Below the pieces are notes generated by a model that was not told the origin of the DNA, did no database searches, and saw only the letters and a list, made by a program, of their open reading frames with translations. A stretch of 64,000 nt of DNA from contig NZ_SGJB01000011.1 of the NCBI RefSeq assembly GCF_006861675.1, forward strand, positions 1 through 64,000, given 5' to 3'. How positions within the stretch are numbered: position 1 is the stretch's first letter; the number at the start of each line of letters is the position of its first letter. The position numbers were made by a program, and so were the translations under genes. The stretch comes from Peptacetobacter hominis. Its GTDB lineage: Bacteria > Bacillota > Clostridia > Peptostreptococcales > Peptostreptococcaceae. Shown here piece after piece: positions 54,398-63,595 of the stretch.

Positions 54398-55792
54398 TTA
54401 TGCGTTTTTAAGAAATGCTCTATAAGCTCTTACTGCTTCATATATATCAGCTTTGCTTCCTATTTCATATGGAGCATGCATACTAAGTACAGCAACACCG
54501 CAGTCTATAACCTGCATTCCGTAGTTTGCCATTATGTAGGCGATTGTTCCGCCTCCACCTGCATCTACTTTACCCATTTCAACAAACTGATATCCTATAT
54601 CATCTGCATCCATTATTTTTCTAAGTTCAGCTATATATTCAGCATTTGCATCATTTGATCCATTTTTTCCTCTTGCTCCTGTAAACTTGTTGAAAGTTAT
54701 ACCGCATCCAAGACCTGCTGAACTTCTCTTTTCAAATACTTCAGCAAATAAAGGATCATATGCAGCACTTACGTCTGAAGAAAGCATTTTTGAGTTCTGA
54801 AGAGCTCTTCTTACTTTTATGTTTGAATCACCTTCTGTTAATGCAACTAATTCAGCAACCATATTTTCAAAGTATCTTGACTGCATTCCAGTTGCTCCCA
54901 TACTTCCTATTTCCTCTTTATCTACAAGAAGACAGCATGCTGTACGTTTTGGTATTTCAGTTTCAAGCATTGCATATAATGATGGGAATGCACATATTCT
55001 GTCGTCATGTCCATATGAAAGTATCATACTTCTATCTATACCACAGTCTCTCGCTTTTCCTGCTGGAACTATTTCAAGTTCAGCTGACTGGAAGTCATCT
55101 TCTTCAACTCCGTACTTATCTTTCAGCATTTTTAAAACATTCCGTTTTACTGCCTCTTTTTCGTCTTCTTCAAGACCTTCAGCCTTGCTAAGCGGTTTAT
55201 TTGCTATAAGAAGATCAAGATTTTCTCCTTCTATCACTTTAGCTGCTTTTTTCTCAAGCTGTGCTGCAGATAGATGTATTAATAGGTCTGTTATAACAAA
55301 TACAGGATCCTTTTCATCTTCACCTATATTTACATTTATAACTGTTCCGTCTTTTTTGGCTATTACACCGTGAAGTGATAGTGGTATAGTTACCCACTGA
55401 TATTTTTTAACTCCACCGTAGTAATGAGTGTCAAGATATGCCATTCCAGAATTTTCATAAAGTGGATTCTGTTTTACATCAAGACGTGGAGAATCTATAT
55501 GAGCCCCTAGTATGTTCATACCATTTGATATAGGTTCTTCACCTATGTTAAATAAAGCTATTGATTTTTTCATGCATACCGCATATACTTTGTCTCCAGC
55601 CTTAAGAGTTTTTCCCTCTTTTATTACTTCCTCTATATTTCTATATCCTGCTTTTTCAGCCATAGCTACAGAAATTTCTACACATTCTCTTTCTGTTTTT
55701 CCATTATCAAGAAATTTTTTATATTCTTCATTGATTTCATCAAGCTCTTTAAGCTGACATTCGTCGTATTTTTCCCATAAACTTTTTGCCAT
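54398..55792 (-). CDS. apeB: Aminopeptidase, M18 family
   Basis: Cytosolic zinc aminopeptidase, 464 residues from the ATG at 55792 (AGAGGA upstream; the 17 codons before it are not conserved). Motifs: G-A-H-I-D-S-P-R-L-D at about 91, D-K-E-E-I-G-S-M-G about 300, and S-M-H-A-P-Y-E near the C-terminus, carrying the metal ligands. Supplies amino acids from peptides; fits with the POT peptide transporter just upstream. Confidence 0.95.
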   Translation of the reverse strand: MAKSLWEKYDECQLKELDEINEEYKKFLDNGKTERECVEISVAMAEKAGYRNIEEVIKEGKTLKAGDKVYAVCMKKSIALFNIGEEPISNGMNILGAHIDSPRLDVKQNPLYENSGMAYLDTHYYGGVKKYQWVTIPLSLHGVIAKKDGTVINVNIGEDEKDPVFVITDLLIHLSAAQLEKKAAKVIEGENLDLLIANKPLSKAEGLEEDEKEAVKRNVLKMLKDKYGVEEDDFQSAELEIVPAGKARDCGIDRSMILSYGHDDRICAFPSLYAMLETEIPKRTACCLLVDKEEIGSMGATGMQSRYFENMVAELVALTEGDSNIKVRRALQNSKMLSSDVSAAYDPLFAEVFEKRSSAGLGCGITFNKFTGARGKNGSNDANAEYIAELRKIMDADDIGYQFVEMGKVDAGGGGTIAYIMANYGMQVIDCGVAVLSMHAPYEIGSKADIYEAVRAYRAFLKNA

Positions 55793-55907
55793 TTTAATTC
55801 CTCTTTTCTCAATCAATATAGGATGCAGATATACTGCATCCATATAATATTTTATCTCAATTTTTTTATAATTTAAAGATATTTATAGATATAAAATTTT
55901 CACTAAT

Positions 55908-57302
55908 TTACTTTTTAAATTCATCAAGAGCCATTAATCCAACAAGTTTTTTTCTAAGTATGAATAATAATACTGCAAATACAAGAAGTACTCCTGATAT
56001 TGTTGCAAATACTTCCCCGTATCCCATACTTTCAGTTAAACCTGCAAGTTTTCCTGATATAAGATTTGCAAAGAAGTTGCTTAGATACCATGCACCCATT
56101 GCAAGAGAACCATATCTTACAGGAGCAAGTTTATTAAACATAGCCATACCTATTGGAGATATACAAAGCTCTCCTACTGTTAATAATAGATATGCTATAA
56201 GTACAAATAATATACTCATTTTGGCACTTCCATCAAGAACTCCACCAAGAGTATTTAATCCTATTATTAGTACAACAAATGCTGAAGCTGTAAGAAGCAT
56301 TCCAAGAGCCATTTTTGTAGGTATTGAAAGATCTCCTTTTCCATCTCTTTCAAGTTTAAGCCATAGATTTGCAAGTACTGGTGATAAAGTTACACAAAGT
56401 ATTGCATTGAATGATACAAGCCATGGTACTGGAACTATAAATCCTCCAACATTTCTGTTTACAAGATCATTCATAAGTATTGAGAATGAAGTCTGAGTCT
56501 GGAACCATGCTGCCCAGAATAATACAACGAATACAAATAGAACACCCATTGCAACTATTCTGTTTTTCTCTATTTTTGTTAAAGGCTGATGTTCAGATTT
56601 AGCTTTTTTACCTTCTGATTTAGATGCTTTATTCATTCTGTTTGCTGGATATTTTCCTACTTCACCAAGCCATTTTGGTGACATAAATGCTATGAATAGA
56701 CCAACTATTACCATTACTATAGCAGACATAAGGAATATATATCTGTATCCATATGATAATATTTCCCCTGAAGCAGATACTTCAGCAAACCACTTATCAG
56801 CTATAAGACCTGAGAATATTGGTCCAAAGAAAGAACCTATATTTATAGCCATATAGAAAAGTGCATATGCAGCATCTTTTCTTGTAAGGTCATCCTGATG
56901 ATATAAAGATCCAACAAGATTACTTATCTGACCCTTAAAGAACATACCTGCTACTATAAGAACACAAAGACCAGTCCATATTCCGGCAACTGAAGGATTT
57001 ACAAAGAATAAAGTAAGGTACCCTGCTGCTGTAAGGAACGAACCTAATATTAACGATTTCTGAATTCCAAGGTAGTTATCTGTTATCCATCCACCTATTA
57101 TTGAGCCCATATAGTTTACACCTGTATAAAGACCAATAATTGCTGATGCTTTTGCTACACTTAGGCCAAGACCATTTGCACTTACATCTGCTGTAAGGAA
57201 TAATATAAATACAGATGAGAATGCATATCCACAATAACTCTGAAGTGCTATAGAAATATTAACAAGCCAAAGTCCTATTGGATGTTTAGTTTTTTCTGAC
57301 AT
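55908..57302 (-). CDS. Peptide MFS transporter (POT/DtpT type)
   Basis: A 464-residue proton-coupled oligopeptide transporter with about fourteen helices: N-Y-M-G-S-I-I-G-G-W-I-T-D, F-F-K-G-Q-I-S-N-L-V-G-S-L-Y (equivalent of the POT motif), F-Y-M-A-I-N-I-G-S-F, and W-A-A-W-F-Q-T-Q-T-S. Start set at the ATG at 57302, because GGAGGACA sits 7 nt before it, inside the five codons upstream. Imports di- and tripeptides for the aminopeptidases nearby. Confidence 0.93.
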   Translation of the reverse strand: MSEKTKHPIGLWLVNISIALQSYCGYAFSSVFILFLTADVSANGLGLSVAKASAIIGLYTGVNYMGSIIGGWITDNYLGIQKSLILGSFLTAAGYLTLFFVNPSVAGIWTGLCVLIVAGMFFKGQISNLVGSLYHQDDLTRKDAAYALFYMAINIGSFFGPIFSGLIADKWFAEVSASGEILSYGYRYIFLMSAIVMVIVGLFIAFMSPKWLGEVGKYPANRMNKASKSEGKKAKSEHQPLTKIEKNRIVAMGVLFVFVVLFWAAWFQTQTSFSILMNDLVNRNVGGFIVPVPWLVSFNAILCVTLSPVLANLWLKLERDGKGDLSIPTKMALGMLLTASAFVVLIIGLNTLGGVLDGSAKMSILFVLIAYLLLTVGELCISPIGMAMFNKLAPVRYGSLAMGAWYLSNFFANLISGKLAGLTESMGYGEVFATISGVLLVFAVLLFILRKKLVGLMALDEFKK

Positions 57303-58003
57303 GTGATTGTCCTCCATAATAATTTATTTATAAACCTGAATACAGGGTTTATACATACTGATATCGTTTTCCTAATCCTTATACAAACATTATCATTCTA
57401 AATCAGCGTATATTATTTTATTTTTTATTTTCTATGGATATTAGTTTTTCTTTTGACAAAGTCATTCTAACATCATTTTTTTATTTTTTCAACTATTTTA
57501 TTTTTGTTTTTTAGTTTTTGTTTCTTTTTTATTTAATTTTAATTACTACAAAAACTTTTTTGTTTTTGTATTTAAAGTTGGCTTGAAAGAGTATTTGTTA
57601 TCTCTTGCATTTTTTTGTCTTATATACATAAATCCAGCATAGCAAAATTTCTTTCATAATTATAAAAATTATTGAATTAAATTTTGCAAATATTTATTTT
57701 TTAAAATGATTTTATTTTTTATACATACTAATATTTGTTTTATATACACTATTTTTTATATTTTTATGCTAATCAATGTAATATATTTTGTATAATACAT
57801 AACAGCCATTTCTTTTTTCTGAATATTCAACGGAAATCATTTTCTTATTTGCCGGAAATAAAGAAATAAAAATAATAGTTTTTTTATCTGTTTTAATGAT
57901 TATATTTTATTAATATGAGTCAGGATTATTTAATTTTAGTCTGTTTTAGTGTCGCAAAAGGGGTTATAAATATAAACAAATATAACTTGAAAGGAGATGT
58001 ACT
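57303..58003. other. 0.7-kb divergent spacer, very AT-rich
   Basis: Between the leftward peptide transporter and the rightward ZIP gene. No ORF, no strong hairpin; long T and A tracts on both strands. GAAAGGAG precedes the ZIP ATG. Promoters for both genes must be in it, but I cannot single out convincing boxes. Confidence 0.6.
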
Positions 58004-58795
58004 ATGAATAACGTATACTTTGCTTTTTTCCTTACACTTCTTGCCGGACTAAGTACAGGAATCGGTAGTTTTATAGCATTTTTTGCGAAGAACACAAATA
58101 AAACTTTTTTATCCGTAAGCCTTGGATTTTCCGCGGGAGTTATGATTTATGTATCTATGATAGAAATATTCTCAGAAGCTCAGAAATCACTTACATCTTT
58201 TATGGGTGAAAGGGTCGGAAGCCGGATAACAGTAGCTTCCTTCTTTGGTGGAATGCTTCTGATTGCAGTTATAGACAAACTTATACCATCAGAGGAAAAC
58301 CCTCATGAGGTTAAACTTATTGAAGAAAAGTCAGATAAATCACAGAAACTTATGAGAATGGGAGTTTTGACTGCTCTAGCTATAGGAATACACAACTTTC
58401 CCGAGGGAATGGCTACGTTTGTATCAGCTCTAAAAGATCCTAAACTTGCAATTCCAATAGTTGTAGCAATTGCAATACACAATATTCCAGAAGGTATAGC
58501 TGTATCTGTTCCGATATATCATGCAACAGGTTCAAAAAAGACAGCTTTCAAATATTCTTTCCTTTCCGGGCTTGCCGAACCTATAGGAGCTCTTGTTGGA
58601 TGGATTGTTTTAAAGCCTTTCTTAAACGATATGGTACTTGGAATGATATTTGCAGGTGTCGCTGGAATAATGGTGTTTATCTCTTTTGATGAACTTCTTC
58701 CAGCTGCAAGAGAATATGGAAAACACCATCTTTCGATATATGGTCTTATTTCCGGAATGGTTGTAATGGCTATAAGCCTTCTTCTTTTCATATAA
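58004..58795 (+). CDS. zupT: ZIP-family metal transporter, ZupT-like
   Basis: A 263-residue ZIP protein with eight membrane segments. The central metal path is seen in I-G-I-H-N-F-P-E-G-M-A and I-A-I-H-N-I-P-E-G-I-A (helices IV and V), as in ZupT. Imports zinc and perhaps iron/manganese. Downstream terminator not evident; the PHP gene starts 80 nt later. Start fixed by GAAAGGAG. Confidence 0.93.
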   Translation: MNNVYFAFFLTLLAGLSTGIGSFIAFFAKNTNKTFLSVSLGFSAGVMIYVSMIEIFSEAQKSLTSFMGERVGSRITVASFFGGMLLIAVIDKLIPSEENPHEVKLIEEKSDKSQKLMRMGVLTALAIGIHNFPEGMATFVSALKDPKLAIPIVVAIAIHNIPEGIAVSVPIYHATGSKKTAFKYSFLSGLAEPIGALVGWIVLKPFLNDMVLGMIFAGVAGIMVFISFDELLPAAREYGKHHLSIYGLISGMVVMAISLLLFI

Positions 58796-58875
58796 ATTTT
58801 CTATAAATTTAACATTTTTCATTTATAAAAAAGTGCTAAAATTATTATAGTACTATTTATGAAAGGTGGTTTGTT

Positions 58876-59592
58876 ATGAAAAAACCGGTTTTAGATATAC
58901 ATACACACACTATTGTCAGCGGACATGCATATGGAACGATAAGAGAAATGGCTCAGGCTGCATCTGAAAAAGGACTTTCAGGTCTTGGTCTAAGCGAACA
59001 TGCACCAGGAATAACTGGAACTACAGATCCAATATATTTTATGAATCTGAGTGCTGTTCCAAGAAATCTTTATGGAGTTGATATCTTCCATGGTTCTGAG
59101 ATAAATGTTTTGAACGATGGCACACTTTCTCTTGGAGAAAAGTACATAAATAAACTTGACTACGGTATTGTAGGTATTCACGATCTTTGTTACACAGATG
59201 CCGGAATTGAAAAAAATACCGATAATCTTATCTCTTGTATGAAACATGAAAAAGTATTTTTTGTATCTCATCCTGACGACGATCATACGCCTCTTGATTA
59301 CGAGAGACTTGTAAAAGCTGCAAAAGAATACCATGTCGCACTTGAGGTAAACAACAGCTCTTTCAGAAAGCCTGAAAGAAGACTGAATTGTGTAGAAAAC
59401 TATAAAACTATGCTTAAACTTTGTATGAAATATAGAACAAACATAGTCGTAAATTCTGATTCGCATGATCCTTCTCAGGTCGGTTCTTTTGATTCTGCTA
59501 TGGAACTTATAGAATCTGTAGGATTTGATGAAGAACTAATTGTTAATCTTGATATGGATAGATTTAAGAACTTTATATCTTTTAATAAATAA
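58876..59592 (+). CDS. PHP-domain phosphoesterase (YcdX-like), paralogue
   Basis: A 238-residue PHP protein, metal ligands in D-I-H-T-H-T, S-E-H-A, G-I-H-D, S-H-P-D-D and S-D-S-H. It is a paralogue of the gene at 31035-31745 (both begin with x-x-D-x-H-T-H-T-I-V-S-G-H-A-Y), differing widely elsewhere. Dephosphorylates an unknown phosphoester. GAAAGGTGG precedes the start. Confidence 0.88.
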   Translation: MKKPVLDIHTHTIVSGHAYGTIREMAQAASEKGLSGLGLSEHAPGITGTTDPIYFMNLSAVPRNLYGVDIFHGSEINVLNDGTLSLGEKYINKLDYGIVGIHDLCYTDAGIEKNTDNLISCMKHEKVFFVSHPDDDHTPLDYERLVKAAKEYHVALEVNNSSFRKPERRLNCVENYKTMLKLCMKYRTNIVVNSDSHDPSQVGSFDSAMELIESVGFDEELIVNLDMDRFKNFISFNK

Positions 59593-59597
59593 AAATA

Positions 59598-59631
59598 GGC
59601 TGATACATTAACAGTTGTTAGTGTATCAGCC
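59598..59631. terminator. Bidirectional terminator
   Basis: GGCTGATACATTAAC / GTTAGTGTATCAGCC, 15-bp stem with one G.T, between the PHP gene and convergent pepP. Confidence 0.9.
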
Positions 59632-59651
59632 CTTATTTTATTCTAAAAATT

Positions 59652-60734
59652 CTATTTTAATACCATTAATTCTTTTGGAAATTTTGTAAGTATTTCTATA
59701 CCATCTTCTTTTATATATACAGTATCTTCTATTCTTACTCCGCCCCATCCAGGAATATAAAGACCAGGCTCCATAGTTATTATACATCCTTTTTTCATAG
59801 TCTTAGTTCCATAGTTTCCAAGGAATGGCTCTTCATGAAGATCTCTACCTACACCATGTCCCATACCTGGATAATAGTATTCTTCATATTTTTTGATTAT
59901 TTTTCTTATTTCTGTATCAGGCTCTGTAGCATGAGCACCATCTCTCATACACTCAAGACCTTTTGCCTGTGCCTCTTTTACAAGATTATATATCTCTATC
60001 TGTTTTTCACTCGCTTCACCTACAACAAATGTACGCGTCATATCAGATATATATCCATTGTACATTGCACCGAAATCTATTGTAACAAAATCTCCATACT
60101 CTATAACTTTATCATCCGGTTTTCCATGTGGAAGAGATGTTTTTTCTCCTGATATAAGTATTGTTTCAAAACCTATAGCATGTGCTCCGTTCATTTTCAT
60201 TGAAAACTCAAGTCTTGCACAAAGTTCTCTTTCAGAAACACCCGGTTTTATATATGGTATAAGTTCTTCAAGAGCCTTATCAGCTATCTCACATGCCTTT
60301 CTTGAATTTGCAAGCTCCTCATCATTCTTTGTATATCTAAGTTCCTCAATCATACCTGATACCGGAACAAGTTCTATATTATCATTTTCAAGAAGCTGTT
60401 TTAACTCTGTATATTTATCATATGTCGTGAACTTCTCCTCAAATCCAAGTCTTTTTATTTTACACTCTCTACATACGTGAGATATAGCCTTTGGAAGACT
60501 TCTATCAAACAGATGCCAGTTAAGTACCTTAAACCCATTTGGTATACATGTATTTTCCGCAAGTTCAACAAATCTTCCATCTGTTATTACATATTTGTCG
60601 TTCTGACCTATAACAGCATATGCAAGCTCATCCGGATAACCTGTTATGTAGTTTACATTTGCCTGCTGAGATACATAGATTCCATCTATACCTCTTTCAT
60701 TAAGCATTTCTTTTATTTTTTCAAAAGCATTCAT
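59652..60734 (-). CDS. pepP: Xaa-Pro peptidase (M24 family)
   Basis: A 360-residue metallopeptidase cutting before proline. N-terminal creatinase-like domain, then a pita-bread catalytic domain with I-D-F-G-A-M-Y-N-G-Y-x-S-D-M-T-R, G-M-G-H-G-V-G-R-D-L-H-E-E-P and I-T-M-E-P-G-L-Y and V-R-I-E-D-T, the five metal-ligand sites. It handles proline peptides that other peptidases leave. Convergent with the PHP gene. Confidence 0.94.
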   Translation of the reverse strand: MNAFEKIKEMLNERGIDGIYVSQQANVNYITGYPDELAYAVIGQNDKYVITDGRFVELAENTCIPNGFKVLNWHLFDRSLPKAISHVCRECKIKRLGFEEKFTTYDKYTELKQLLENDNIELVPVSGMIEELRYTKNDEELANSRKACEIADKALEELIPYIKPGVSERELCARLEFSMKMNGAHAIGFETILISGEKTSLPHGKPDDKVIEYGDFVTIDFGAMYNGYISDMTRTFVVGEASEKQIEIYNLVKEAQAKGLECMRDGAHATEPDTEIRKIIKKYEEYYYPGMGHGVGRDLHEEPFLGNYGTKTMKKGCIITMEPGLYIPGWGGVRIEDTVYIKEDGIEILTKFPKELMVLK

Positions 60735-60897
60735 AGTAATACCTCCAGGTAAAGTTTATAATACGTTTGTGAGAACGTTATCAATCCACCCTTTTAGTAT
60801 ATCACTAATTTTCTGACAAATACATCTATTAAAACATATTTCAATATCTTATTTTTATTAATAAATACTTATTGATAAAATTTTGTTATTGATAAAC

Positions 60898-61521
60898 CTA
60901 TCTTATAAAATTAGTACTATAATCACCTTCTATATTTATTTTTTCATCGCTGTTTTTAAATGCTCTAATCATCATCGCCATATTTCTTCCTATATTTCTC
61001 ATTGTCTGAAGTCCTTCAAGATCCTGTCTAACTTCATCTGGAGTATTTCCATGAACCATGTTCCAGTATGAAGATGAAACTATCGGCATAGATGCTATTC
61101 CAAAATATTTATTTATTACATCAACTGATGCTGTTGTACCACCTCTTCTTGCTGATACTATTGCTGCAGCAGGCTTTCCTGCAAATAGAACATATACTTT
61201 TTTTCTTGAACTTGAACAGAATGCTCTGTCAAGAAATGAAAGTAATCTTCCACTTGGATGTGCAAAATAAACAGGGCTTCCAAATACGAACCCATCAGCT
61301 TCCTTTGCTTTTTCAAGAAACTCTGAAAGATTGTCATCATCGAATATACATCCGTTTCCCTGACATTTTCCACAACCCATACAATCCATTATAGGTTTTG
61401 AACCAAGCTGAAATATTTCATATTCTATCCCATTTTCATTTAGAACTTTTCCTATTTCACAAAGAGCTGTATATGTACACCCTTCTAAATTTGAACTTCC
61501 ATTAAGCATTAATACTTTCAT
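60898..61521 (-). CDS. Flavodoxin-fold NAD(P)H-dependent oxidoreductase
   Basis: A 207-residue FMN-binding flavoprotein of the NADPH-FMN reductase type, with L-N-G-S-S-N-L-E-G-C-T-Y as the phosphate loop and C-M-G-C-G-K-C-x-G-N-G-C-I (CxxCxxC-like) and F-G-S-P-V-Y-F-A-H-P-S-G. Cysteine-rich iron-sulfur flavoprotein-like. Located 54 nt downstream of arsC, so possibly the last gene of the arsenic operon. Confidence 0.85.
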   Translation of the reverse strand: MKVLMLNGSSNLEGCTYTALCEIGKVLNENGIEYEIFQLGSKPIMDCMGCGKCQGNGCIFDDDNLSEFLEKAKEADGFVFGSPVYFAHPSGRLLSFLDRAFCSSSRKKVYVLFAGKPAAAIVSARRGGTTASVDVINKYFGIASMPIVSSSYWNMVHGNTPDEVRQDLEGLQTMRNIGRNMAMMIRAFKNSDEKINIEGDYSTNFIR

Positions 61522-61574
61522 AAAATCACTCCTATATACAATATTCTACACAGTAAATTTTATCATATATAATG

Positions 61575-62024
61575 TTAAGGCATCAGTTTTTTTCTCAGTT
61601 CAATAATATTTTTCTCAATTCTATCTATTATCTTCTCAAATTCTTCATCACTTTTTCCTGTAGGATCATCAAGTCCCCAGTTTTCTGAGTAATCATAACC
61701 AAATACAGCAGGACAGCTTACATTACACCCCATAAATATTGCTACATCTATATCCGGTATATCCTCTGTAAGTTTGCTGTACTGAGTTTTTTCCATATCT
61801 ATATCGTATAGTTTTTTTATTAAACGAAATGCATCCTGATTTATTCTATCCTTTACCTCTGTTCCCGCCGAATAACTTTCAAATACATCAGATGCAAACT
61901 TCTTTCCAAGAGCCTCAGCCATCTGACTTCTGCATGAATTGTGAACACATATAAATGCAACTTTAGGTTTTCCTTCACATTGTAGAGTTATCTTTTCTAT
62001 ATTATTTTCAAAATTGCTGTTCAT
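61575..62024 (-). CDS. arsC: Arsenate reductase, thioredoxin-linked LMW-PTP type
   Basis: A 149-residue protein of the low-molecular-weight phosphatase fold. The phosphate/arsenate loop C-x5-R is C-V-H-N-S-C-R-S (26-33), and later C-N-V-S-C-P-A supplies the redox cysteines of arsenate reductases; D-D-P-T-G-K-S-D is the acid loop. Converts arsenate to arsenite, exported by a partner. Directly downstream of the permease gene. Confidence 0.92.
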   Translation of the reverse strand: MNSNFENNIEKITLQCEGKPKVAFICVHNSCRSQMAEALGKKFASDVFESYSAGTEVKDRINQDAFRLIKKLYDIDMEKTQYSKLTEDIPDIDVAIFMGCNVSCPAVFGYDYSENWGLDDPTGKSDEEFEKIIDRIEKNIIELRKKLMP

Positions 62025-62047
62025 ATTACTTTACTCCTGTGTTTTTA

Positions 62048-63061
62048 TTATATAAGCATTCCCTGTGCAAGGTTAAACAGATAACCTACAATTATTATTC
62101 CTATTGTACATATCGCTACAAATACTCCAAGAAGTCTTGGTTTTATCGCTTTTTTCAGCATTATCATTGATGGCAGACTAAGTGTTGTAACAGCCATCAT
62201 AAATGAAAGGATCGTTCCAAGCTGTGCTCCCTTTGAAAGAAGTGCCTCCGCAACCGGTATTGTACCAAATATATCCGCATACATTGGAACTCCAACTATT
62301 ACTGCAAGTATAACTCCAAAAAGATTTTTACCTCCAAGAACAGTCTGTATAACTTCTTCTGGAATCCAGTTATGTATTACCGCACCTATACCAACTCCCA
62401 CCAATATATATGGAAATACTTTCTTAAAAGTACTTTCAACCTGATCTCTTGCATATATAAGTCTGTCATGTTTTGTAAGTTCCGGAGAATCTATGTCTAT
62501 AGAAGATGCGTTTCTTATAAATTCCTCTACATATTCCTCCATGTGAAGTTTCTGAATAAGAGTTCCTCCTAATACTGCAATTATAAGTCCAACTATTACG
62601 TATACAATAGCTACCTTTGCTCCGAATATACTCATAAGAAGAAGTAGGCTTCCAAGATCAACCATTGGTGATGATATTAAAAAAGAGAATGTTACTCCCA
62701 GAGGAAGACCTGCACTTGTAAATCCTATAAAAAGCGGTATTGATGAACATGAGCAAAACGGTGTTACTGTTCCAAGCAGGGCTGATACAATATTTGCCCA
62801 TATCCCGTTGAATCTTCCAAGTATTTTTTTACTTCTCTCTGGTGGAAAATAACTCTGTATATATGAAATCATAAATATAAGTGCACAAAGAAGTATCGTT
62901 ATCTTTACAACATCGTATATAAAGAAATTCACACTTCCACCAAGTTTTCCGTTTACATCCAACCCAACAGATGTAAGTCCATTAGCTATAAGCTCATTTA
63001 ACCATTTCATCCCAAGAATCTGATTTTGTATAAACAAAAATACAGTTTTTACATATTCCAT
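62048..63061 (-). CDS. arsP: Permease, ArsP/UPF0718 type
   Basis: A 337-residue integral membrane protein with about eight helices. Family text: T-P-F-C-S-C-S-S-I-P-L-F-I-G-F-T and G-V-T-F-S-F-L-I-S-S-P-M-V-D. ArsP proteins export organoarsenicals and arsenite-type compounds. The canonical ArsB/Acr3 pump is missing, so this permease would be the exporter in the cluster. Sits behind an operator-like palindrome and its own upstream terminator after arsR. Confidence 0.85.
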   Translation of the reverse strand: MEYVKTVFLFIQNQILGMKWLNELIANGLTSVGLDVNGKLGGSVNFFIYDVVKITILLCALIFMISYIQSYFPPERSKKILGRFNGIWANIVSALLGTVTPFCSCSSIPLFIGFTSAGLPLGVTFSFLISSPMVDLGSLLLLMSIFGAKVAIVYVIVGLIIAVLGGTLIQKLHMEEYVEEFIRNASSIDIDSPELTKHDRLIYARDQVESTFKKVFPYILVGVGIGAVIHNWIPEEVIQTVLGGKNLFGVILAVIVGVPMYADIFGTIPVAEALLSKGAQLGTILSFMMAVTTLSLPSMIMLKKAIKPRLLGVFVAICTIGIIIVGYLFNLAQGMLI

Positions 63062-63078
63062 CTTTGTATCTCCTTTTT

Positions 63079-63101
63079 CATATCAAATTTTTTTGATGTA
63101 T
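63079..63101 (-). promoter_or_regulatory. ArsR operator-like palindrome upstream of arsP
   Basis: ATATCAAA ... TTTGATGT with a T/A spacer, the same core as the two palindromes before arsR, located just before the arsP start. Confidence 0.6.
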
Positions 63102-63115
63102 AATTCTTTATAAAA

Positions 63116-63133
63116 GTCATCTATCTAGATGAC
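63116..63133 (-). terminator. Terminator-like stem between arsR and arsP
   Basis: GTCATCTA / TAGATGAC, 8-bp perfect stem, followed by TTTTAT on the minus strand. It would limit read-through from arsR and leave arsP on its own promoter. Confidence 0.65.
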
Positions 63134-63147
63134 CTTTATAATATATT

Positions 63148-63459
63148 TTACTTTTCACAGTTGCAGATTATCGGATTTGTATTTGTTTCAGTTATCCGAA
63201 GCAACCTTTCAAGGGCGTGCTTTCTTCCCTCATCGTTTATTTTATAATGAGTCCATTTTCCAACCTGTCTACTTTCTACAATTCCTGACTCACATAATAT
63301 TTTCATATGATATGAAAGCGATGACTGACCAATTTCCATATGTTCTATAAGTACACACGCACATTTTTCACCATCTCTTAAAAGCTCAAGTATTCTCAGT
63401 CTTTTTTCATCACAAAATGCCTTAAATATTTTTGCATCAGAAGCGTAGACTGTATCCAT
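63148..63459 (-). CDS. arsR: ArsR-family metalloid-responsive repressor
   Basis: A 103-residue winged-helix repressor. Recognition helix region E-I-G-Q-S-S-L-S-Y-H-M-K and the metal site E-K-C-A-C-V-L (C-x-C, similar to E-L-C-V-C-D-L of classic ArsR) near residues 32-40, plus a Cys pair in the tail (I-I-C-N-C-E-K). Preceded by two ATATCAA...TTGATAT palindromes. First gene of the arsenic cluster, separated from the permease by a terminator and a third palindrome. Confidence 0.92.
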   Translation of the reverse strand: MDTVYASDAKIFKAFCDEKRLRILELLRDGEKCACVLIEHMEIGQSSLSYHMKILCESGIVESRQVGKWTHYKINDEGRKHALERLLRITETNTNPIICNCEK

Positions 63460-63470
63460 AAAATCACCTC

Positions 63471-63490
63471 ATATCAAATATATTTGATAT
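63471..63490 (-). promoter_or_regulatory. ArsR operator-like palindrome 1
   Basis: ATATCAAATA / TATTTGATAT, a perfect 20-bp palindrome just upstream of arsR. Confidence 0.7.
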
Positions 63491-63526
63491 GTTTATTATA
63501 TTATTCCATAAGATATATGTCAACTT

Positions 63527-63548
63527 CATATCAAAAAAAATTGATATG
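63527..63548 (-). promoter_or_regulatory. ArsR operator-like palindrome 2
   Basis: CATATCAA / TTGATATG arms with a 6-nt A spacer, 37 nt further upstream of operator 1. Confidence 0.65.
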
Positions 63549-63595
63549 TTTTGTTATATAATTCTATATTCTCATTCTAATAATAAAAAAGACGC

